Shown here piece by piece: positions 35,241 to 43,438 of a stretch of DNA of 64,000 nt; positions within the stretch are counted from its first letter, which is position 1, and every line of letters starts with the position of its first letter. Source of the stretch: UBA12481 sp942493265 (GTDB taxonomy: Bacteria > Bacteroidota > Bacteroidia > Bacteroidales > UBA12481); contig OW818688.1 in the NCBI GenBank assembly GCA_942493265.1, positions 2,790,001 through 2,854,000 of the forward strand, read 5' to 3'. The position numbers were made by a program, and so were the translations under genes. Below the pieces are notes generated by a model that was not told the origin of the DNA, made no database searches, and was given only the letters and a program-made list of their open reading frames with translations.

Positions 35241-36587
35241 ATGATACTATCGAAAAGACTTCTGAAATCCGGTCTGATCCTCATTCCGGCTTTTTTATTG
35301 GCATTAATTATAGGGTGTGCAAAAGATCCTGCCGGTAACCGGGTAGATTCTTGCGAAGGTTGCCATACCAGTTATGCACAGCTCCAGGCTGTTTATACCC
35401 CGGATACGGCAGCTCCTGCTGGCGGCTGCGGTGGTGAAGCTCCTGTTTACGAGCCTTATGACCGGGTTTACATGGGTGGAAAGGGTTTTGACGAGTACAA
35501 ACTATCTGGGCATTATGCCATCGGATGCATCGGATGCCATAATGGAGTTGATAAAACCGCCGACAAGTTAAAGGCACATGCAGGAAATTTCATATCCCAC
35601 CCATCAGCTGAATATGACACAAAATGTTCAGCCTGCCATAAGGAGATCACTGATAATTTTAAAACCAGTATTCACAACGGATTCGGACAAAAGCGTAAAG
35701 TAACCATGAGAAGCGGCCTTTCCGGCCCAGATGAGTTTGACAAACTTCCTGCTCACCAGATTGAAGGATACACCAATAACTGCGCAACCTGCCACGGAAC
35801 CTGCGGTAATTGCCATGTGGTTCGTCCGGCATTGGGTGGAGGCGGTTTAGCCAGTGGCCATGCTTTTACTAAAAAACCAGATATGGTTAGTGTTTGCGTT
35901 ACCTGCCATTCTTCACGCGGCGGACATGCATACCTGGGAGTGGCTTCCGGAACACAACCTGACGTTCATTTGAAAAAAGCAGGATATAAGTGCATGGACT
36001 GCCATACCGGAAATGAATTGCATGGGAACGGCGAAAAGGTGATCCAGAGATACGCCTACAAGGAATTGCCAACCTGCGATAAATGCCATACAGGCAAACA
36101 AAACTCAAATATGTACCATTCGGTTCACTATGACGATTTTAACTGCCAGGTATGTCATTCACAGAATTACAACAATTGCGGAAGCTGCCATGTTCATGGC
36201 GAGGGCGCACGAATTCCTTCCTATATGGATTATAAGATTGCGGTAAACCCGATTCCCGATATCAAAACCGGCTTTAAATTCTCATTGGTTCGCCGCACAT
36301 TGGCTGCACCCGATAACTGGGAACGTTTCGGGGTATCAGAATATGCCAATTTTGACATTTTTCCGACTTACAACTTTACCACACCACATAATATCCAGAA
36401 ATGGACCGCCAGAACAGAAGTTGCTGTTGGTGCTTCCTGTTCGGACAACTGCCATATCCGGAATGAAGGCGGCGTATTGGTGAACAAGAAAAACTACCTT
36501 TTTAAAGAGAATCTCCTGGATTGGGAAAAGGGAGCAACAACAAAAATTGCAGTCGATGACAAATTGCCCGCTTCCTGGTTCAGATAA
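35241..36587 (+). CDS. Multiheme cytochrome c lipoprotein (ten CxxCH plus one CxxxCH)
   Basis: 448 residues. The lipobox is at C26 (LIIGCAKDP). CxxCH heme-binding motifs start at residues 38, 96, 129, 181, 188, 219, 251, 279, 302 and 313, and a CxxxCH variant (CSDNCH) is at 400-405. Many free histidines between motifs can serve as distal ligands. The protein is exported and lipid-anchored, so it moves electrons in the periplasm or at the outer membrane. The electron partner is unknown; anaerobic sulfur-compound or extracellular acceptor reduction is a reasonable guess. It is followed after 35 bases by a tandem rhodanese lipoprotein and preceded by FNR-like operators. Confidence 0.92.
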   Translation: MILSKRLLKSGLILIPAFLLALIIGCAKDPAGNRVDSCEGCHTSYAQLQAVYTPDTAAPAGGCGGEAPVYEPYDRVYMGGKGFDEYKLSGHYAIGCIGCHNGVDKTADKLKAHAGNFISHPSAEYDTKCSACHKEITDNFKTSIHNGFGQKRKVTMRSGLSGPDEFDKLPAHQIEGYTNNCATCHGTCGNCHVVRPALGGGGLASGHAFTKKPDMVSVCVTCHSSRGGHAYLGVASGTQPDVHLKKAGYKCMDCHTGNELHGNGEKVIQRYAYKELPTCDKCHTGKQNSNMYHSVHYDDFNCQVCHSQNYNNCGSCHVHGEGARIPSYMDYKIAVNPIPDIKTGFKFSLVRRTLAAPDNWERFGVSEYANFDIFPTYNFTTPHNIQKWTARTEVAVGASCSDNCHIRNEGGVLVNKKNYLFKENLLDWEKGATTKIAVDDKLPASWFR

Positions 36588-36622
36588 TCAGTGATCAAAT
36601 TTTAAACTAAATAAATACTGAA

Positions 36623-37612
36623 ATGAAAAGAATGAGAATTTTGATGTTAGGCATCCTTGCGGTTACCCTGATGGTAACTTCCTGTAAGAAAGAAGATGCG
36701 GTAAACGAATCACTGGTACTGGCTGAATATCTTGAATCGGCCGCTTCACCTTTGATGAAGGATTACGTGAACACTGACATGCCTTCAATCATGCCGGCAA
36801 GCGAAGTCAAAACCCTGAATGAAACCGGTCAGGTATACATCATGGATGTTCGTGCAGCTGCTGATTTCGCACTCGGACATATTGCAAATGCTCATAATGT
36901 TCCTATTGCAGATGCACTGACCCACATTAAAGGAGTCGATCTGACCCCTTATACAAAAGTTGCCATTGTTTGCTATTCTGGCCAATCTGCAGCTTTTACA
37001 GCGTCGATCCTCCGGATTATGGGCTATGATAAAGTCTTCTCCATGAAATGGGGAATGTGCTCTTGGAATGCGGATTTTGCAGGCAAATGGAATTCTACCA
37101 TTGCAAGCGGAAACGCCTATGCATCGCAATTCACCACTGCTGAAACAGCAAAAGGTCCTGTCGGTGACATGCCGGCTTTAACAACGGGTAAAACTACCGG
37201 TCAGGAAATTCTTGAAGCCCGTGCTATGGCTGTTCTTGCAGAAGGCTGGACCCCTGCCTCCGTTACTAATAAAGCTGTATTCGATAACCTTTCTGGTTAT
37301 TATATAGTGAATTATTGGCCTGCTGCTCATTATGCAAATCCGGGACATATTCCGGGTGCCATGCAATATGAACCGAAAGCTTCCATGAAACTGGCTACTG
37401 ATCTGAAAACCCTGCCAACTAACAAGCCTTTAGCAGTATATTGTTATAGCGGACAAACCAGCGGTTTCTTATCCGCTTATCTGCGGTTACTGGGTTATGA
37501 TGCAAAATCCCTTCTTTTTGGATGTAATGGTATGATTTATGATCTTATGGTAACCAACAAGTTAACTACTTGGAATGCTGCCCAGATCATGGGTTATGAA
37601 TATGTGAAATAG
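36623..37612 (+). CDS. Tandem-rhodanese lipoprotein (sulfurtransferase)
   Basis: 329 residues. The lipobox is MVTSC, followed by KKED. Two rhodanese domains are present: the first (about 60-155) has MDVRAAADFALGHIANAHNVP and the active-site loop CYSGQS; the second (about 190-325) has HIPGAMQYEP and the active-site loop CYSGQT. Both catalytic cysteines are retained, which is unusual since tandem rhodaneses often keep only one. It should transfer or bind sulfane sulfur in the envelope. It lies in the cytochrome operon and is ended by a strong UUCG-loop terminator. Confidence 0.92.
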   Translation: MKRMRILMLGILAVTLMVTSCKKEDAVNESLVLAEYLESAASPLMKDYVNTDMPSIMPASEVKTLNETGQVYIMDVRAAADFALGHIANAHNVPIADALTHIKGVDLTPYTKVAIVCYSGQSAAFTASILRIMGYDKVFSMKWGMCSWNADFAGKWNSTIASGNAYASQFTTAETAKGPVGDMPALTTGKTTGQEILEARAMAVLAEGWTPASVTNKAVFDNLSGYYIVNYWPAAHYANPGHIPGAMQYEPKASMKLATDLKTLPTNKPLAVYCYSGQTSGFLSAYLRLLGYDAKSLLFGCNGMIYDLMVTNKLTTWNAAQIMGYEYVK

Positions 37613-37629
37613 TTTGATAAACATAGTTG

Positions 37630-37662
37630 AAAAAAGGCTGCTCTTCGGGGCAGCCTTTTTTT
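37630..37662 (+). terminator. Strong intrinsic terminator with UUCG tetraloop
   Basis: The stem GGCTGCTC / GGGCAGCC closes a TTCG loop (C-UUCG-G), with an A-run before it and seven T bases after it. It lies 18 bases after the rhodanese stop. Confidence 0.9.
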
Positions 37663-37726
37663 ATTTCTATTCCCCTGAATGCAGTGCAATCCGGTTCTCG
37701 ATGGCATAACTAACCATACATAAAAT

Positions 37727-37826
37727 AACCACGGAGACACATAGTCACGGAGAATCACGGAGATTTAATCAAATAATTTCTTTTTCTCTGTGGTCCTCTG
37801 CTTTTCTCTGTGCCCCTCCGTGTAAC
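37727..37826. repeat. Foldback repeat built from CACGGAG / CTCCGTG words
   Basis: CACGGAG occurs at 37730, 37746 and 37756. The complementary-type words CTCTGTG, CTCTGTG and CTCCGTG occur near 37786, 37806 and 37816. The whole is an imperfect palindrome of about 100 bases. A half copy is at 53277-53317. Such elements recur in Bacteroidota genomes; no ORF or transposase is present. Confidence 0.7.
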
Positions 37827-37851
37827 TTTTTTGGTCATCTTTGCACTCGAA

Positions 37852-39750
37852 ATGAATAATAAATTCATGATATCAGGAATACAACAATTGCTCCTGTCGG
37901 CAGGGATAGTCCTGTCCATTTTTTGTACGCAATCCTGCGGCGACCGAACCGCCCGGAAAGCCACCGGAACGAGTACTGATATTGTGGCGGATTCCATCGA
38001 TGAGGCTGAGGATGTGCAAGAATCACAGGCGGTATATGCCTTGCTGGTGTCGCCTGAAAGTCCAAAGCCTGGTCAATCCTTTCAGATTCTTGCAACCGGA
38101 GGTAAAAATATCCGTAAAGGCCGGATCGATATCACGGGTCCGTCAGGATCGCTGAAATCCGGAAAAAGTCGCAATGGCGACGGGTTGCCTTTTTGGCGGA
38201 TCGATGAATTTGAAGCTGGAACGGAAGGAAAATATCAGGTTAGCCTGGTCGAAAAGGGTAAGACGGTTAAAACCATTGAGTTTACCGTTTCTTCAGCAAA
38301 ACCATCGGCGCAATCATCCGGGATGATCTGGAAAACCGAAAAGGGGTGGGGCAGTGAATCAGAAGCGCTCTATTCGGCCTGGACCAATGCCCTTTTTTAT
38401 GATGCCGATGAGCGTTCTTCCTGGACCGCCCTGCATGAAGTTATGCAAAACGAAAAGAGCAATTTTCTTTATAACCACCTGGGACTAGGGGAGGATGATC
38501 CCACTGGGAAAGTCAGGGTGATCATGGAGCCCGACTGTGCCGATAATCCGTTTTATTTTCGGGCCTATTTTGCCTGGAAGCTTGGACTGCCATTCGGTTA
38601 TCACGAGTGCGACCGCGGTTACCTCGGCAAAGCTCCTTCAACCGGGAGATGGGTCACGAATGAATCAGGCAGCTCTAAAGCCCATCCGGTACTGGCCTTC
38701 AATTCATTCATGCGGCGGCTGATGGATGGAGTTCATTCCGGTACCGCCCGAACCGCACTGAAAGATGAAAATTCTGATTATTACCCGGTTCCGCTTACCC
38801 GCGAAGCTTTGCGCCCCGGTGTGGTGTTTGCCGATCCTTACGGTCATACCCTGATACTCATACGCTGGGTACCCCAGTCGGGGAACAAACCGGGTATGCT
38901 ATTATCGGTTGATGCCCAACCTGATGGAACTGTTGCTGTTAAACGATTCTGGAAAGGCAACTTCCTTTTCACCACCGCTGAAGTGGTTGGAGAACCCGGA
39001 TTCAAAGCTTTCCGCCCGATTGTTATCAAGGGAGATCAGCGCCGCCTTTTAAAAAGTGATGAGATAAGCGGTGTGCAGGGTTTGATTCCCTTCTCGATGG
39101 ATCAAAAAGGAATGACCGCCGAGGTTTTCTATCATGCCATGGACCGGAATATTAATCCGAAACCACTGGATACTGAGGAAGCCCTGCTCGACTTGATCCA
39201 GGCCCTGCATGAGCAGCTGATTGTCCGCGTCAATTCGGTAGCAAATGGCGAGGCATACATGAAATCGCATCCCGGCGAGGTAATCGGTATGCCGGGACGT
39301 GCGGCGGGGGTGTTTCAGGCAGGTGGACAATGGGAGGATTTTTCAACCCCGAACCGCGATCTGAGGCTGCTCATTGCCATGGATGCCGTACTCGATTTTC
39401 CGGATAAGATTGTCCGCTCCCCGGAAGATTATAAACTGCCCAAACTCAGTTCACCCGATCAGGTAAAAAAGAAACTCGAAGATTATTTAGCCCGTAAAGT
39501 CGCTGAACTTTCCATCACCTACACCCGAACCAACGGTCAGGAACAAGTCCTGACAATCGGGGAGATCCTGAAAAGAATAGACGCCTTTGAAATGGCCTAT
39601 AATCCAAATGACTGCATTGAGGTGCGCTGGGGAGCCACAGATAAAAGCGATGAATGTTCAGCCTGCAAGCGTCATGTGCCCGCCGGACAGCTTGAAAAAA
39701 TGCGTCAGGTAAGGGTGTGGTTCCAAAAACGCCTTCATCCGCCAACGTAG
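37852..39750 (+). CDS. Lipoprotein with cysteine-peptidase-like (NlpC/transglutaminase-type) pattern
   Basis: 632 residues from the ATG at 37852; a longer frame begins inside the upstream repeat and is rejected. The signal peptide ends near IFCTQSCGD. An Ig-like domain (about 35-130, LLVSPESPKPGQSFQILATGG) is followed by a large domain with PDCADNPFYFRAYFAWK (C229) and, 100 residues later, DPYGHTLILIRW (H332). This Cys then Asp/His order resembles NlpC/P60 or transglutaminase-like folds. The tail has a CxxC (ECSACKRHVP). I do not recognise a named family. The stop codon lies within the first GAGACGCATA palindrome. A hydrolase acting on peptidoglycan or protein is possible but unproven. Confidence 0.8.
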   Translation: MNNKFMISGIQQLLLSAGIVLSIFCTQSCGDRTARKATGTSTDIVADSIDEAEDVQESQAVYALLVSPESPKPGQSFQILATGGKNIRKGRIDITGPSGSLKSGKSRNGDGLPFWRIDEFEAGTEGKYQVSLVEKGKTVKTIEFTVSSAKPSAQSSGMIWKTEKGWGSESEALYSAWTNALFYDADERSSWTALHEVMQNEKSNFLYNHLGLGEDDPTGKVRVIMEPDCADNPFYFRAYFAWKLGLPFGYHECDRGYLGKAPSTGRWVTNESGSSKAHPVLAFNSFMRRLMDGVHSGTARTALKDENSDYYPVPLTREALRPGVVFADPYGHTLILIRWVPQSGNKPGMLLSVDAQPDGTVAVKRFWKGNFLFTTAEVVGEPGFKAFRPIVIKGDQRRLLKSDEISGVQGLIPFSMDQKGMTAEVFYHAMDRNINPKPLDTEEALLDLIQALHEQLIVRVNSVANGEAYMKSHPGEVIGMPGRAAGVFQAGGQWEDFSTPNRDLRLLIAMDAVLDFPDKIVRSPEDYKLPKLSSPDQVKKKLEDYLARKVAELSITYTRTNGQEQVLTIGEILKRIDAFEMAYNPNDCIEVRWGATDKSDECSACKRHVPAGQLEKMRQVRVWFQKRLHPPT

Positions 39751-39772
39751 AGACGCATAACTATGCGTCTCC
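39747..39772. repeat. Palindromic repeat, copy 1
   Basis: The GAGACGCATA / TATGCGTCTC palindrome with AC in the middle spans 39750-39771. A 26-base stretch around it is identical to 41994-42019. It supplies the TAG stop of the preceding gene and lies 12 bases from the GH92 stop, so it may also end transcription from both sides. Confidence 0.85.
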
Positions 39773-39783
39773 TCACTGCCCTG

Positions 39784-42075
39784 TCAGCGGTCTGAAGTTA
39801 AAGGCCTTGCAGCCATTTCCAGCTCAATCGTTCCCCCGTCTGCAATATCTTTATGGTTGAAGCGGTAATTGGTAACAATTTTCCCATTCACAGCCACTCC
39901 GGTAACATATTTGTTCTTCGCACTGGACCCCTGCGCTTTGATCTTAATTTCCTTGCCACCACCCAGATCGATTGTGACTTCCTCAAATATCGGACTGCCG
40001 ATAACATATTCCGGTTTTCCGGGTGTCGTCGGGTAGAAACCCATGGCTGTGAATACATACCAGGATGAGAGCCCGCCGCCATCCTCATCGCCGCAAATTC
40101 CCATCGGGTCATTACGGAACCATGCATCCATCAGCTGGCGCAACCGCTTCTGGGTTTTCCAGGCCTCACCTGCATAGGTATACAGATAGGGTACATGGAA
40201 ACCAGGTTCATTCCCCATTACAAACTGTCCTACGATGCCGGAAGCATCTGGCTGGGTGGAAATGGTAGTCCATTTGGCATAGCCGTTGAGTGATTCTTCA
40301 AACAACTGATCCAGCCGTGCTGTGAATTTCTCATTTCCTCCCATCATGCTGATCTGGTTATCTATATCGTGGGGAACAAACCAGGTGTAGTTCCAGGAAT
40401 TGATCTCGGCGAAATAATCGCGGCAGCCGGTGCCTCCTGAAACTTTTGGATCGAACGGTTCCACCCAGGATCCATCGGCCTTTTTCGGCGACATGAATCC
40501 TGTGGCAGGATTGAAAACATTCTTGTAATTACCAGCACGGGCCATCAGGATCTTCTGATCTTCAGTCTGTTTCAGTTCTCCTGCCAGCTGGGCCAAACAC
40601 CAGTCATCGTAAGCATGCTCCAGAGTAACGGCAACTGCCTGGCGTTTTTCAAACGGACCAACCTGTTTCACTGTTTCCACTTCACCCGGAGCCAAAGCCG
40701 GGAACCATCCCTTATCACGGTAAAATTTATCTAATTCTGTAGCGGGACCTTCCTGCCAGGGGATCATGGTGCCTTCCATGGCATTCTTTTTCAATAATTT
40801 ATAAGCACGCGGCAGGTCAAAACCCCGGATTCCCTTCATCCAGGCATCCGCGATAATGGCCGCCTGATGATGGCCGATCATACATTTTGCATCGCCCGAA
40901 ACCTGCGGAAAAGTCGGCATCCAGCCACCCTGCTCACCCATCAGAATATAGGATTTGATCATGTCCGACTCACGGTCGGGGCTGAGCAGGAACCGCAATG
41001 GATGCAAAGTCCTGAAAGTATCCCAGCTCCAGTCATCCACGTAAAAATTGTGAGTGGTTTTAACCGTTTTTTTATTGTATGCGCTGAAATAGCGGCCATA
41101 TTCATTGATGTTCACCATACGTTCCATTGAGCGGTACAATGCTGTGTAAAAAGTAATTCTCTGATTTTCCGTTCCTCCTTTTACCTTAATCTTCAGCAGT
41201 TCCTTGTTCCATGCATCGCGTCCCTGATCCACAACTTTGGCAAAATCCCAACCCGGAATTTCCTGTAACAAGTTTCGTCCGGCCTGGGTTTCATCGATCC
41301 AGGATACTCCGTAATTCATCTTCACCTGAACGGCTCCGCTGAATACAACGAAGTATTTCATCGCTTTTCCTTTGCCCTTCGATTTGTTAATCACTTTGCC
41401 GCCGGCATCAATATATCCCGATTGCTTCACCGGACGGTTGAACCAGATATTCACATACTGGCGAACACCGCTGAATGCCTCGCTGCCTAAAAGATTCTGT
41501 TCATTTTTAAGGTCAAAGCTGCCCTCATCGGTCGTTTGAAATACCAGAACGAGGTCCTTGGTTGATTCGGGTGAGAACTGGTAAAACCCGCACCTCTCGG
41601 TGGGGGTAAAGTCGACTGTAATATTATCATCCTCAAGCAAAACGTTATAGCTGTATGGGGTAACCTTTTCAAAATCATGGTCGATGGAGGAACTCAGGTC
41701 AGGATTCTGAAGCGACTCGATTCCGGAAACCGGCATTACCGTAATGGCTGCACGACCGCGATGCTCGGGCCGGTTAAGCGGAAACCCGTATATCCGGCCA
41801 CCCAGATAAGAATCGGAAATGCCGGGACTGGTCACGGGGAAAAACCGAACCATGCCATAAGGCCTGTGAACTGTTGGGAAGGTAGGCATCAGCACATGAC
41901 TGATCCCGCCAATGCGTGGGTTGACCAGGTCAACCGGACTCGTAAGCTCCTGAGCTCTAACCGGCATACCCAATATCAATACCAGACCCACCAGTAGAGA
42001 CGCATAACTATGCGTCTCCAAACCATGCCTCTCAAACCTGCGTTCCATGCTTATTTTCTTGATCAGTCGTTTCAT
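39784..42075 (-). CDS. GH92 family exo-alpha-mannosidase-like enzyme
   Basis: 763 residues. The signal peptide has an extended n-region (MKRLIKKISMERRFERHG) before the hydrophobic core and AQ cleavage site. GH92 landmarks are DLVNPRIGG, the catalytic-domain block YVDDWSWDTFRTLHPL, QGGWMPTFPQVSGDAKCMIGHH, MGNEPGFHVPYLYTYAG and GDEDGGGLSSWYVFTAMGFYP, the last being the acidic GNDD-type motif in modified form. GH92 enzymes are calcium-dependent mannosidases acting on N-glycans and mannans. Part of the signal-peptide region (ETHSYASL) is encoded by a repeat copy. It lies in a glycan cluster with GH38-like and GH29 domains. Confidence 0.93.
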   Translation of the reverse strand: MKRLIKKISMERRFERHGLETHSYASLLVGLVLILGMPVRAQELTSPVDLVNPRIGGISHVLMPTFPTVHRPYGMVRFFPVTSPGISDSYLGGRIYGFPLNRPEHRGRAAITVMPVSGIESLQNPDLSSSIDHDFEKVTPYSYNVLLEDDNITVDFTPTERCGFYQFSPESTKDLVLVFQTTDEGSFDLKNEQNLLGSEAFSGVRQYVNIWFNRPVKQSGYIDAGGKVINKSKGKGKAMKYFVVFSGAVQVKMNYGVSWIDETQAGRNLLQEIPGWDFAKVVDQGRDAWNKELLKIKVKGGTENQRITFYTALYRSMERMVNINEYGRYFSAYNKKTVKTTHNFYVDDWSWDTFRTLHPLRFLLSPDRESDMIKSYILMGEQGGWMPTFPQVSGDAKCMIGHHQAAIIADAWMKGIRGFDLPRAYKLLKKNAMEGTMIPWQEGPATELDKFYRDKGWFPALAPGEVETVKQVGPFEKRQAVAVTLEHAYDDWCLAQLAGELKQTEDQKILMARAGNYKNVFNPATGFMSPKKADGSWVEPFDPKVSGGTGCRDYFAEINSWNYTWFVPHDIDNQISMMGGNEKFTARLDQLFEESLNGYAKWTTISTQPDASGIVGQFVMGNEPGFHVPYLYTYAGEAWKTQKRLRQLMDAWFRNDPMGICGDEDGGGLSSWYVFTAMGFYPTTPGKPEYVIGSPIFEEVTIDLGGGKEIKIKAQGSSAKNKYVTGVAVNGKIVTNYRFNHKDIADGGTIELEMAARPLTSDR
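41994..42019. repeat. Palindromic repeat, copy 2, inside the GH92 signal-peptide coding region
   Basis: This 26-base copy is identical to 39747-39772 and in the same orientation; the palindrome itself is 41997-42018. It is read in frame and encodes the ETHSYASL segment of the GH92 precursor. The two copies therefore bracket the GH92 gene. Confidence 0.85.
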
Positions 42076-42179
42076 CTTTTCGGAAATTAGGGTGCAAAGA
42101 TAGGGAACGCGCGCTTTATTTGTTGATCGATATTATTTAAATGCCGGCAGGTTGATGGAGCTGTCGGATGGGTGGATGA

Positions 42180-43379
42180 TCAATCGGACAAGTCGCAAAG
42201 GTTGATGAAAAGGATAACCGGATTATCATCAATGCGCGTGGCATTGCATAATTGATTCAATTTGGAATACTTACCGTTCAAAGATTCCGCACCATGTTTT
42301 TTTATCATCTCCTCCCGATACTCATGCAATTCGACAGGAGCAGCAAAGCAGAGCAAAGATTCCTGATTTTCTGATATTCCCATCATTTGCCATCCGTGGG
42401 GGAGAATACCGCTGAATAATTCACTATGGTCGGCACAAAGGATTGTCTGATCTGACTTCCGGATAAAACAATGGAAAGCATTAGTCTTCGATACCTCCTC
42501 ATTTATTATGCTGATATAGAAATAGGAAAAATTTTTCAACTCCCTGAACTGACTCAGCCGGTAATTCGGTTTCGTAATCAGTCCGGATAAGATGGATCCT
42601 TTTTGTTTTTTAGCTTCAAATACCTCTTCGGCAGTTAAACTGTATTTCCCGAAGTCCAGACACAGATAGGGTTTAAAATTCTTTTGGCTCCAAAGAAAGA
42701 TGGTATCGCAGATTTTATTGTGAAATATGAGTTTATTGCCTGAAGGGGTGAATGGATATTGTTGATTTATAGTAAGATGAGCGGACTTCATTAATACTCT
42801 CTTGAATTCGCCCTCCATGGAAAACTCATACAGGCTGTTGTCGTTATTGTCCATTCCATCAATCAGAATTCTTCCCTCCCAAACACTTAAATTGTACAAT
42901 TCTGATGGAACAGCATAGGCCAGTTTAATCTCCCGCTGAAATACCCCTTCATAAGAATAAACGAGAATACGGCTATCCTGGTCCAATAAATAAAGAAGCC
43001 TGGTGGTCGGGTCAGTATCAAAGTCCCTGAGTTTGGAGTACTCTCCCGGACCTTTTCCAACCTGATTTAACTTCAGAATAAATCGCCCGCTTGCCTTCTC
43101 GAACAGTAAAATGGTCCCCTTATCCTGTTGGCTGTAAATGAAGATGATACCGCTATTTTCAATTATTTTTTGTGGATATGATAATAAACAATCTTTCGAA
43201 GTTTCCAGATATACCTGATCGGCGATTTCAATTTCAGCCTTTTTTAACTCCCTTATATCATGAATTTTATAGGTTAATAACCCTGTATCAGGCGCCGGCC
43301 TTGATTGGTTATTGCAAGAGAGCAATGTGGCTATCAGGAGAGATATCAGGGATGGGTAAAGGAGTTGTTTTGGTTGCAT
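42180..43379 (-). CDS. 6-bladed beta-propeller lipoprotein (DUF5128-like)
   Basis: 399 residues. The lipobox is LLSC at C22. The propeller blade motif VGKGPGEYSKLRDFDTD followed by LLYLLDQDSRILVYSYEG is the hallmark of the Bacteroidota 6-bladed beta-propeller family. These are envelope proteins of unknown ligand often found near glycan genes. It faces the GH92 gene in the same orientation, 104 bases upstream. A paralogue is at 52069-53268. No catalytic site is visible. Confidence 0.85.
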   Translation of the reverse strand: MQPKQLLYPSLISLLIATLLSCNNQSRPAPDTGLLTYKIHDIRELKKAEIEIADQVYLETSKDCLLSYPQKIIENSGIIFIYSQQDKGTILLFEKASGRFILKLNQVGKGPGEYSKLRDFDTDPTTRLLYLLDQDSRILVYSYEGVFQREIKLAYAVPSELYNLSVWEGRILIDGMDNNDNSLYEFSMEGEFKRVLMKSAHLTINQQYPFTPSGNKLIFHNKICDTIFLWSQKNFKPYLCLDFGKYSLTAEEVFEAKKQKGSILSGLITKPNYRLSQFRELKNFSYFYISIINEEVSKTNAFHCFIRKSDQTILCADHSELFSGILPHGWQMMGISENQESLLCFAAPVELHEYREEMIKKHGAESLNGKYSKLNQLCNATRIDDNPVILFINLCDLSD

Positions 43380-43413
43380 GGGGAGAAGATGACGGTCGTC
43401 AGGTCTGGGTTTA

Positions 43414-43438
43414 AACCCCCGGCCTGAAGGCCGGGGTT
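43414..43438. terminator. GC-rich hairpin (CCGGCC/GGCCGG type repeat)
   Basis: AACCCCCGGCC pairs with GGCCGGGGTT around a TGAA loop. It overlaps the stop codon of the ThuA-type gene, whose TAA is at 43439-43437 on the minus strand. It resembles a common intergenic REP-type hairpin and could act as a terminator for that gene. Confidence 0.6.

Noticed and set aside
37810..37851. Longer start for the 37852 lipoprotein
   Set aside because: It would begin inside the foldback repeat and spoil the signal peptide n-region.
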